NCBI GenBank assembly: GCA_032027085.1
Contig: JAVSMS010000001.1
Location: 336,783 to 376,893, forward strand
From: Pseudorhodoplanes sp.
Lineage (GTDB): Bacteria; Pseudomonadota; Alphaproteobacteria; Rhizobiales; Xanthobacteraceae
Direction: 5' to 3'
Length of the DNA stretch: 40,111 nucleotides
Part shown: piece after piece, positions 33,881 to 40,111 of the stretch
Numbering within the stretch: the stretch's first letter is position 1
Layout: every line of letters begins with the position of its first letter
The notes under the pieces: generated by a model
Database searches by the model: none
Seen by the model: only the letters and a program-made list of their open reading frames with translations
Told to the model about the DNA's origin: nothing
Position numbers and translations under genes: made by a program

Positions 33881-34849
33881 CTAATCCCCCGTCCACAATC
33901 GGAGCGCCAGCGTCCGCGCAACGTTCGAGGCCACCTTCCGCCGATACAGGTAGGAGATGGAGGTCGAGCGCATGGGCTTTATCTGCCTGGCCACGAGTTT
34001 GCCCAACGCCACGGCGTCCAAGTGCGTGCCCGTCAGCGCGGCTGTCCCCTCAACCAGCAGCGGCCGGCTGTTGGTGCCGGTGAAGGCGATGGACAAGCCG
34101 CTCAGCTTGTCTGCATCACGGTGCAGCGCGACAGCCACGCCGGCCAGAGGGAAATCCACCGCTCCGCGCACGCGCACCTTCTCGTATCCGGTCCGCAGGC
34201 TCGGCGCGACGGGAACGAACACGTCCGTCACGATCTCGCCGCGACGGAGCGACAGGTGATCGGCGCCATCCTCCCGATACAGGTCCTGGAGCGGGATCGT
34301 CCGCGCGCCTTCGGGCCCGGCAAGCCCAACCTTTGCACCCAACACCAAGGCGGCGGGGGCAATGTCGCCGGAATAACAAGCGAAGCATTGTCTCGTGTTG
34401 GGTGCGACGTGGCAGACCTCGCCGCCGCTCTTCAGACAGTAGTCGTTGGCGGAGCGCCACCACTCGCTTTGATTGTAATAGACGCAACGGGTGTCCAAGG
34501 ACAGGTTGCCCCCTAGCGTCGCCACCTCGCGATGGGTCGGACCGGCCACGAGGCTGGCCGCCCTGGCCAACACGGCATGCGCGCCGACGAGGTCAGAACT
34601 GGCGACGAGCTCTGCGAGCGTCGTGTTGGCGCCGATGCGCAGACCACCGTCGACCCGTTCGATCCCCCGCATCTCGCGGATGGTGTTGAGCTCGATGAGG
34701 GCCCGCGGCCGCTTGATGCCGCGACGTATATTGGCAATGAGGTCAGTTCCGCCGGCCAGATAGAGGGCATCGTCGTTTTGAATGAAGGCTTGGATGGCGT
34801 CGCCGATGGTTGCAGGCCGCATCAATCGAAATTCGGCTGGATTCTTCAT
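33881..34849 (-). CDS. hcrB: 4-hydroxybenzoyl-CoA reductase, FAD/[4Fe-4S] (beta) subunit
   Basis: This 322-aa subunit binds FAD (LAGGTDLIANIRRG, 31-44; ATLGGNLSLDT, 110-120). It has an insertion with Cys122, Cys138, Cys146 and Cys155; the spacings of 16, 8 and 9 are those I remember for the extra [4Fe-4S] cluster of Thauera HcrB, a feature not found in ordinary xanthine oxidase relatives. This makes the assignment specific. The cluster carries electrons towards the molybdenum site in the reductive direction. The start ATG at 34849 shares a base with the hcrC stop (TAATG). The Mo subunit is at 9655-11967. The downstream gene is livH, so transport and dehydroxylation genes are cotranscribed. 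Confidence 0.95.
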   Translation of the reverse strand: MKNPAEFRLMRPATIGDAIQAFIQNDDALYLAGGTDLIANIRRGIKRPRALIELNTIREMRGIERVDGGLRIGANTTLAELVASSDLVGAHAVLARAASLVAGPTHREVATLGGNLSLDTRCVYYNQSEWWRSANDYCLKSGGEVCHVAPNTRQCFACYSGDIAPAALVLGAKVGLAGPEGARTIPLQDLYREDGADHLSLRRGEIVTDVFVPVAPSLRTGYEKVRVRGAVDFPLAGVAVALHRDADKLSGLSIAFTGTNSRPLLVEGTAALTGTHLDAVALGKLVARQIKPMRSTSISYLYRRKVASNVARTLALRLWTGD

Positions 34850-35331
34850 TAGGTGGCCTTCTTGCCGCTGGTCCCGGCGGCGGCGCGCACTGCCTCGATG
34901 ATCTTCACATATCCAGTGCAGCGGCAGATATTGCCTGCTAGGGCTTGGCGGATGCTGTCATCGTCCGCATGAGGATTGCGCCTGAGCAATCCCTCGGCGG
35001 CCATAATCATGCCCGGCGTGCAGTAGCCGCACTGGGTGCCCAGCTTCTCGTGAAACGCCCGCTGCAACGGCGACAGTTCGCCGCCGCGCCGGACCTGACC
35101 CTCGATGGTCTCAATGCTGAGCCCGGCAACGCTGTGGCTCAAGGTCAAACACGAGAGCCGCGGCCTTCCGTCCACTAGCACCGTGCATGCGCCGCACTCG
35201 CCGCCATCGCAGCCCTGCTTGGTGCCGGACAGTCCGACCTGTCCGCGAAGGTAATCCAGCAGAAGCTCAGTCTCGTCGACTGCATCCTCGCGCAGTTTAC
35301 CGTTTACGGTCAAACGAAGGATGGATTTCAT
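34849..35331 (-). CDS. hcrC: 4-hydroxybenzoyl-CoA reductase, 2x[2Fe-2S] (gamma) subunit
   Basis: This 160-aa protein has the two [2Fe-2S] domains of the xanthine oxidase family: plant-type cluster Cys41, Cys46, Cys49 and Cys61 (QGCDGGECGACTVLVDG) and the helical-domain cluster Cys101, Cys104, Cys136 and Cys138 (CGYCTPGM, NICRCTGY). It passes electrons between a ferredoxin, the FAD/4Fe-4S subunit and the molybdenum site. The ATG at 35331 lies 26 bases after the crotonase stop. Confidence 0.95.
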   Translation of the reverse strand: MKSILRLTVNGKLREDAVDETELLLDYLRGQVGLSGTKQGCDGGECGACTVLVDGRPRLSCLTLSHSVAGLSIETIEGQVRRGGELSPLQRAFHEKLGTQCGYCTPGMIMAAEGLLRRNPHADDDSIRQALAGNICRCTGYVKIIEAVRAAAGTSGKKAT

Positions 35332-35357
35332 GAGTCGGTCAGCCCTACGCGCCCTGA

Positions 35358-36134
35358 CTAGCGATGAACGAAATTCGGCCGCCGCTTCTCGGCAAAGGCA
35401 TTCATGCCTTCCTTGATATCATCGGTTGCGAACATGGCGTGAAACATGCGGCGCTCGAACAAGATGCCCTCTCTCAGAGTCGTCTCAAACGCCCGGTTGA
35501 CCGATTCCTTAATCATATAAAGAGCCGGCCGCGACAGCCTTGCCACGCCTTCCGCTGTCCTTACCGCCTCGTCCATCAGCTCAGCGACCGGAAGTACGCG
35601 ACTGACGAGGCCGATCCGCTCCGCTTCATCGGCATTCATCATGCGACCGGTCAGGCACATCTCCATAGCCTTGGACTTGCCGACAGCGCGGGTGAGGCGC
35701 TGCGTGCCGCCCGCGCCCGGCAAGGCCCCAATGGCAGCTTCAGGCTGCCCGAACTTCGCATTGTCTGCAGCAAGAATGAAGTCGCACATCATCGCCAATT
35801 CGCAGCCGCCACCCAGAGCATAGCCCGCCACCGCTGCCAGGACCGGCTTGCGGCAACGAGTCACGCGCTCCCAGCCCTGGGTCACAAAATCGCTCATATA
35901 GGCCTGCATGAAGGACATGTCCTTCATGTCCTTGATGTCGGCTCCCGCTGCGAAGGCTTTCTCGTTGCCGGTGATGATCAGCGCGCCGACTTCGTCATCC
36001 GATTCGAGCCCGTCGATGGCTTCGGTGAGTTCTTCCATCAGCTGGTTGTTGAGAGCGTTGAGTGCCTCGGGGCGATTGAGCCTTATGATGCCGACCTGGC
36101 CCCGCTTCTCGACGATGATGTTCTGATAGGCCAC
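35358..36134 (-). CDS. Enoyl-CoA hydratase (crotonase family, BadK/short-chain type)
   Basis: This 258-aa crotonase retains both catalytic glutamates (GGGCELAMMCD and GQPEAAIGALPGAGG) and the AFAAGADIKDM oxyanion loop. It resembles short-chain enoyl-CoA hydratase and, in size and the C-terminal segment FETTLREGILFERRMFHAMFA, the BadK hydratase of Rhodopseudomonas. It could hydrate cyclohex-1-ene-carboxyl-CoA or an open-chain enoyl-CoA. The start is a GTG at 36134 with GGAGGAG 8 bases upstream. It is the first gene of the hcrCB-livHMGF unit. Confidence 0.93.
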   Translation of the reverse strand: MAYQNIIVEKRGQVGIIRLNRPEALNALNNQLMEELTEAIDGLESDDEVGALIITGNEKAFAAGADIKDMKDMSFMQAYMSDFVTQGWERVTRCRKPVLAAVAGYALGGGCELAMMCDFILAADNAKFGQPEAAIGALPGAGGTQRLTRAVGKSKAMEMCLTGRMMNADEAERIGLVSRVLPVAELMDEAVRTAEGVARLSRPALYMIKESVNRAFETTLREGILFERRMFHAMFATDDIKEGMNAFAEKRRPNFVHR

Positions 36135-36192
36135 GCGCTTGCTCCTCCCCGCCGGGACGAGGCAAATTCGTCTCGGCTGATCATCTTAAAAA

Positions 36193-36204
36193 ACGATCGA
36201 ACGT
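36193..36204. promoter_or_regulatory. Operator copy 4: ACG-N2-CG-N2-CGT palindrome
   Basis: Core ACGATCGAACGT in an AAAAA/TTTTT frame, directly downstream of the -10 box on the minus strand. The best-conserved copy of the element. Confidence 0.72.
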
Positions 36205-36208
36205 TTTT

Positions 36209-36236
36209 ATTATACGAGATGGGCCATTACTGTCAA
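36209..36236 (-). promoter_or_regulatory. Sigma70-type promoter of the hydratase-hcrCB-livHMGF unit
   Basis: Minus strand: TTGACA (36236-36231) and TATAAT (36214-36209), 16 bases apart; both hexamers are perfect consensus. Such a strong promoter is expected to need repression, consistent with the palindrome over the start site. Confidence 0.78.
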
Positions 36237-36482
36237 CGTCGGTCCACAGTCGTGGTGCGCCGACCAAATTCACCCAGGATGTTTGGAGGCCTCAAGATCC
36301 AGACACGGAGCAATCAAGATCGGCGCAACGGCCTGCGCCGTTGCAAACCCCTTGGACAGTCCGATCAGTGCCGCGGCGCGCGCCTAAGAATGAGCAACGC
36401 GGCCGGGAGCGTTCAATGCTGGCTACAAATCTTCTCCGCGACATGGGGCAGCCCGGTTGCACCGGGAGGCGCGTGTCGGCCC
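36237..36482. other. Gap between the Pat-like gene and the hydratase unit
   Basis: No gene is supported here. A hairpin CCCGGT-TGC-ACCGGG lies at 36452-36466, just after the Pat-like stop codon. It lacks a T run, so it is at best a weak transcription terminator. Confidence 0.4.
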
Positions 36483-39185
36483 CTACCGGTCTTCATTAAG
36501 AGACAGGCTAACATCGACAATCTCGTCATCTGATGCGTAGCGGATCGCAAAGGAAAGCTTCCTTGCCAAGCGTAGCATATCGGCATTTGCCATCAGAACC
36601 CGACCAACCATCTTCATGGTGCCGCGTTCACGACAATAGCGGATCATTTTTCGCATCAGAAGCGTGCCCAGGCCCTGGCCCTTGAGATCGGACCGTACCA
36701 GCACAGAAAATTCGGCCGAATCATTATCAGTGTCCGTGACAGTGCGGACAACACCCAAGCTTTCCGGATTTCCGTCGGGGCCTGCGGCGACCGCAATGAA
36801 GGCCATCTCACGATCATAGTCAATCTGCGTAAGGCGGGCCATTTCCAGGTGCCCAAATTTGCGCATGTGGCGAAAGAAGCGGAAATAGATATCCTCATGG
36901 CTCATGCGTGACATTAATGTCTGCTGCAGGGTTTCATCCTCCGGGCGAATGGGTCGGAGAAGAATAATCCGGCCATCGCGCATGTTGGCTCGCTCCTCCA
37001 ACCACTTGGGATAGGGCTGGATGGAAAGTCGCTGGTGGCCGATGCCGGATGGCACATCCGCTCGAATATCGACATCGATGACCAGCACGCCCTCCTCATC
37101 GACAAAAATCGGGTTGATATCGATTGCCGTGATCTCGGGGATATCGACGACGAGCTGAGAGATTTTGACCAAGGTCAGATAGAGCGCGCTACGATCGGCC
37201 GCCGGACGCCCGTGGTGAGCGTCGAGCAGGCGCGCGACCCGCGTTCGCGACACAAGGTCGGCAGCAAGCGGCAGGTTAAGTGGCGGCAGCCCGATTGCAT
37301 GGTCGCGAACAACGTCGGCAGAGCGCCCACCGTCGCCGAAGACGATGACCGGACCGAACAACGAGTCTGTCGACATACCGATCATCAGCTGGCGTGCGTG
37401 CGGACGAAAGGTCATGCGTTGTACCGCGAAGCCATCGATGCGGGCACCGGCGATCTCCTGACTAACCTGCCGGAGCATCAGACGCGCCGAGCTGATGACG
37501 GCGTCGGCGCTGCCAAGATGCAGTGCCACCCCGCCGACCTCCCATTTATGCGGTACATCAGGAGACATGATGCTGAGCGCGGCGGGAAAGCCGAACTCCG
37601 CCGCCAGAGTGCCCGCTTCTTCCGGGGTGCGAGCGAACCCGCTGTTTGCCACCGGCACATCATACGCAGCCAGAACCGCCTTGGCCGCCGGCCCGGACAG
37701 GACACCGTTGGTTTCGGCTAATGCGCGAGCAACCTTCGCCTGGGCCTCTTCGACTCGCGGCGCGAACTCGACCGGCGTCGAGGGCGGAGTCTGCAGCAGC
37801 ATTTCCTGGTTGCGGTTATAATGGACCATATGCATGAAGGCACACACCGCCTGGCGCGGAGTGTCATAGGTGGGCAATCCGGCTTCGGCGAACATCCGCC
37901 GTGCCGGCGTCACGGTCTCTCCGCCCACCCAAGAGGTCAGCACCAGTCCACCATGGCGGCGGACCGTGTCGATTACCGCGCCTGCGGCGGCGTCTGAGGA
38001 AGCGATGGCGTTCGGTGCGTGCGCGACCAGCACGGTGTCGATGTTCTCGTCCTCGATCAGCACCTTGAGCGCTCCGGCGTAATGCTCGGGTTTGCTGCCC
38101 ACGGCAATGTCGATGGGGTTCGTGCGCGACCAATTCTCCCCGACGACCGCATCGAGCCGCCGCTGCGTTTCCTCGGATAACAGACACGGCTGGCCATCGC
38201 TTTCGCGCAGCGCATTCGCTGCCATGGCACCCAATCCGCCACCATTGGCGACAATGGCAATGCGGTCGCCGTGTATCGGACGCACGCGCGCCAAAGTCTC
38301 CACTGCCGCGAACAACTCGTCGATATCGCCGACCCGCAGCATACCGGCACGACGGATAACGGCGTCATGGACTTCGTCGGGTTTGACCATTGCTTCCGTA
38401 AGACCCGCGCGTCGAATCGCCTCGATCTGACGCCCGCGCACCGCCATCTGTGCTGCCTTGATCACCAGCACCGGCTTGTCGCGAGCCGCGGCCCGGGCGG
38501 CAGCTACGAAATTGCGCCGCTCGCGGAAGGTTTCGATATAAAGCAAAATCGCCCTCACCTCCGGATCCGCGCCTAGGATGTCAAGCACATCGCCGAAATC
38601 AATGTCGGTGCAGTCGCCCAACGAAATAAAATGCGAAAAGCCGATACCCTTGGGCCGCGCCCAATCAAGGACGGCCGTGCACAGCGCTCCCGACTGAGAA
38701 ACAAAAGCGATCTTCCCGGGAGTAGCTTGGATATGAGAAACGCTAGCATTGAGGCCGATGCGCGGCACCAGCATTCCTAGACTACCCGTTCCAAGGACAC
38801 GCAGACCATATGGCGCCGCAGCTTTCAGGATTGCCTGGCCAAGGATCCGCTGGGTGGTGTCGGGATGTCCTTTCGGCTCACCGGTCATGACAATTGCGGC
38901 GCGCGCGCCACGGGCGCCCAGTTCGGCTATCAAACGCGGCACAGAATTTGGAGGTGTTGCCACGACCGCCAGATCTGGAGTTTCGGGTAGGCTGACAACA
39001 TCGGGATAAGTGAGCACGCCGCCTACAGCTCGGTGTCTCGGGTTGACGGGCATGATCGGGCCGGAAAACCCTCCCCCCAAAAGATTACGCATGATCACCC
39101 TGCCGATCCGGTGCGGCGTATTCGAGGCACCGATGACAGCTATGGACCGGGGCTCAAAGAGGTATTCGAGCGCGCGGGCGCCCAT
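36483..39185 (-). CDS. pat: Pat/PatZ-type protein lysine acetyltransferase (ACD-like domains + GNAT)
   Basis: This 900-aa protein has an N-terminal CoA-binding/succinyl-CoA-ligase-like part (residues 1-~450, starting FEPRSIAVIGASNTPHRIGR), an ATP-grasp-like part (about 490-710, with LPLAADLVSRTRVARLLD and EITAIDINPIFV), and a C-terminal GNAT domain (about 730-895, with DLKGQGLGTLLMRKM as the acetyl-CoA loop). ADP-forming acyl-CoA synthetases carry a phospho-histidine in an S-H-T-G motif; here the position reads RRAGLTE (about 258-264), so synthetase activity is unlikely. This is the layout of PatZ and of the Rhodopseudomonas Pat that acetylates and switches off acyl-CoA ligases such as BadA. 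It may control the ligase at 28634-30274. Start ATG at 39185. Confidence 0.88.
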   Translation of the reverse strand: MGARALEYLFEPRSIAVIGASNTPHRIGRVIMRNLLGGGFSGPIMPVNPRHRAVGGVLTYPDVVSLPETPDLAVVATPPNSVPRLIAELGARGARAAIVMTGEPKGHPDTTQRILGQAILKAAAPYGLRVLGTGSLGMLVPRIGLNASVSHIQATPGKIAFVSQSGALCTAVLDWARPKGIGFSHFISLGDCTDIDFGDVLDILGADPEVRAILLYIETFRERRNFVAAARAAARDKPVLVIKAAQMAVRGRQIEAIRRAGLTEAMVKPDEVHDAVIRRAGMLRVGDIDELFAAVETLARVRPIHGDRIAIVANGGGLGAMAANALRESDGQPCLLSEETQRRLDAVVGENWSRTNPIDIAVGSKPEHYAGALKVLIEDENIDTVLVAHAPNAIASSDAAAGAVIDTVRRHGGLVLTSWVGGETVTPARRMFAEAGLPTYDTPRQAVCAFMHMVHYNRNQEMLLQTPPSTPVEFAPRVEEAQAKVARALAETNGVLSGPAAKAVLAAYDVPVANSGFARTPEEAGTLAAEFGFPAALSIMSPDVPHKWEVGGVALHLGSADAVISSARLMLRQVSQEIAGARIDGFAVQRMTFRPHARQLMIGMSTDSLFGPVIVFGDGGRSADVVRDHAIGLPPLNLPLAADLVSRTRVARLLDAHHGRPAADRSALYLTLVKISQLVVDIPEITAIDINPIFVDEEGVLVIDVDIRADVPSGIGHQRLSIQPYPKWLEERANMRDGRIILLRPIRPEDETLQQTLMSRMSHEDIYFRFFRHMRKFGHLEMARLTQIDYDREMAFIAVAAGPDGNPESLGVVRTVTDTDNDSAEFSVLVRSDLKGQGLGTLLMRKMIRYCRERGTMKMVGRVLMANADMLRLARKLSFAIRYASDDEIVDVSLSLNEDR

Positions 39186-39639
39186 GCAATCTCGCTTTCC
39201 CCAACACGGTGGCGATTTGTGTTAATGTTACTTTCTGGCTATTGGAGCGGGTTAGAGTCAAGTGCCTCCCGCTCCAGGCCGAGATGGTGTCTTCGAAGTC
39301 GTCTAGGCGCGTCTCGCTCCTGGGCAAGGCGGCTCAAACGTGATGTTGCGGTAAACCGGAAATCGAAATGGCATATAGGGCCACGCTCGACCTAGTGCGC
39401 GCCAGCAAGTGGCCACAATCCTCCCAGTGATTGCTGTAAAGCAGGCCGCTGTCAAAAATAGCTTCAGTCTTCAGCGCATCGCAAATCCTAATACCCCGAG
39501 AGGTTGTCGTCACATCGCGCAAGCAGGTCGAGTGCCGCCGCTGGCCTGGCAGCTTTTTACGAAGGCCTTGCAGGAGCAAATTGAGATTGACGTTGCCCCC
39601 AAATTTTATCCGGTAGCATCCAGAGTCTGGGCGGTTACT
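39186..39639. other. Gene-free stretch upstream of the Pat-like gene
   Basis: About 450 bases with no supported gene, RNA or convincing promoter. A TTGACT hexamer occurs on the minus strand near 39260 but has no good -10 partner. The short open frames on both strands look random. Confidence 0.4.
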
Positions 39640-40111
39640 TGAAGCGCCCCCGGTTATTAGGCCAGCCGGTGCTGGAATTTTCCGGGGTTATGAGCTGCAC
39701 CCCGTCTTTGGATCACGCGGCTGGGGAATTTCCAGCCTGTTCGACCAGTGGCGGGCCGTGCGCCGCTGATCGATTCAGCACGTCGATCGGCGGTCGGTTG
39801 CCGATCGCGCTGTGTGGTCGCTCCTCGTTGTAGTGTCTACGCCAAGCCTCGCATTTTCGCTGCGCATCGTCGAGGCTCATGAACCAGTGTGCGTTCAGAC
39901 ACTCGCTCCGGAACTTGCCGTTGAACGACTCGATGAATGCGTTGTCGGTGGGCTTGCCTGGCCGGGAGAAGTCGAGCGTGACGTCACGCTGGTAGGCCCA
40001 GAGATCGAGATCGCGCGAGACGAACTCGCTGCCCTGGTCGACCCGGATGGCCTTTGGATAGCCAAGCTGGCGGCCGACACGTTCAAGCACCTCGACAACA
40101 TCGGCACCGCG
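39640..40111 (-). mobile_element. IS3-family insertion sequence, partial (runs off the window)
   Basis: The element edge is probably the sequence TGAAGCGCCCCCGGTTATTA at 39640, which resembles IS3-family terminal repeats (TGAACCGCCCCGGG-type). The transposase C terminus lies inside on the minus strand. The other end is outside the window, so the inverted repeat and target duplication cannot be checked. Confidence 0.65.
39713..40111 (-). CDS. IS3-family transposase (OrfB, DDE integrase core), partial
   Basis: The frame is open to the window end, so the N terminus is missing. The visible part has the rve core: IRVDQGSEFVSRDLDLWAYQ with the second catalytic aspartate (DQGSEF), then FSRPGKPTDNAFIESFNGKF with the catalytic glutamate, and the C-terminal WRRHYNEERPHSAIGNRPP typical of IS3 OrfB. 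It matches the IS51/IS407-like branch in style. In this branch OrfB is usually made by programmed frameshifting from OrfA, which is not visible here. It marks the right edge of the catabolic region. Confidence 0.9.
   Translation of the reverse strand, partial: RGADVVEVLERVGRQLGYPKAIRVDQGSEFVSRDLDLWAYQRDVTLDFSRPGKPTDNAFIESFNGKFRSECLNAHWFMSLDDAQRKCEAWRRHYNEERPHSAIGNRPPIDVLNRSAAHGPPLVEQAGNSPAA

Noticed and set aside
36452-36466. Intrinsic terminator after the Pat-like gene
   Set aside because: The stem is perfect but short and there is no T run, so I noted it only as a weak possibility within the gap entry.
36483-39185. Functional ADP-forming acetyl-CoA synthetase
   Set aside because: The phospho-histidine motif is lost and a GNAT domain is fused, which is the Pat/PatZ layout.

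Overview
The window is GC-rich DNA from an alphaproteobacterium. A Bradyrhizobium/Rhodopseudomonas-type host is the best guess. The signs are conserved Rhizobiales proteins (for example the 87-aa protein at 3528-3791), an intergenic palindromic repeat at about 30300-30470 like those I remember from Bradyrhizobiaceae, and a Pat-type lysine acetyltransferase next to aromatic-acid genes. No tRNA, rRNA or CRISPR array was seen.

Layout. (1) 1-4370 is accessory DNA: four overlapping genes (partial DUF4357 protein, unknown, metallophosphoesterase, AAA+ ATPase), a small conserved protein, and an antitoxin-like protein without a visible toxin. (2) 4642-5409 is a decayed tract: an MmgE/PrpD gene and a MIP18/DUF59 gene, both broken by frameshifts. 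(3) 5459-39185 is a large anaerobic aromatic-acid catabolic cluster. (4) 39640 to the end is the edge of an IS3-family insertion sequence.

The catabolic cluster has five main units. Unit A (minus, promoter near 9310): 3-hydroxyacyl-CoA dehydrogenase, SDR, amidohydrolase-like protein, thiolase, then the decayed genes. Unit B (minus, promoter near 16430): periplasmic binding protein, CoA-transferase-family protein, TetR regulator, enoyl-CoA hydratase, and the molybdenum subunit of a 4-hydroxybenzoyl-CoA reductase. Unit C (minus, from about 27790): four subunits of an ATP-dependent class I benzoyl-CoA-type reductase, a small Cys protein, two acyl-CoA dehydrogenases, a crotonase, an HMG-CoA-synthase-like/DUF35 fusion, an SCP-x-type thiolase and a MaoC hydratase. 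A MarR gene is divergent from it. Unit D (plus, promoter near 28565): an AMP-forming acyl/aryl-CoA ligase. Unit E (minus, promoter near 36220): enoyl-CoA hydratase, the 2Fe-2S and FAD/4Fe-4S subunits of the 4-hydroxybenzoyl-CoA reductase, and LivHMGF transporter genes. A Pat-like acetyltransferase follows.

How it fits together (inference). An aromatic acid is imported by the Liv-type ABC transporter, activated to a CoA thioester, dehydroxylated at C4 by the HcrABC-type reductase, dearomatised by the ATP-dependent reductase, and degraded by a modified beta-oxidation. Units A, B, D and E carry the same promoter design: a sigma70-like promoter directly followed by the palindrome ACG-N2-CG-N2-CGT. 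Unit C lacks it and has a different inverted repeat beside its -35 box. This suggests two regulatory tiers, perhaps the TetR and MarR proteins encoded here. The most unusual part is the tail of unit C, which looks built to cleave an unusual, possibly methyl-branched, acyl-CoA.
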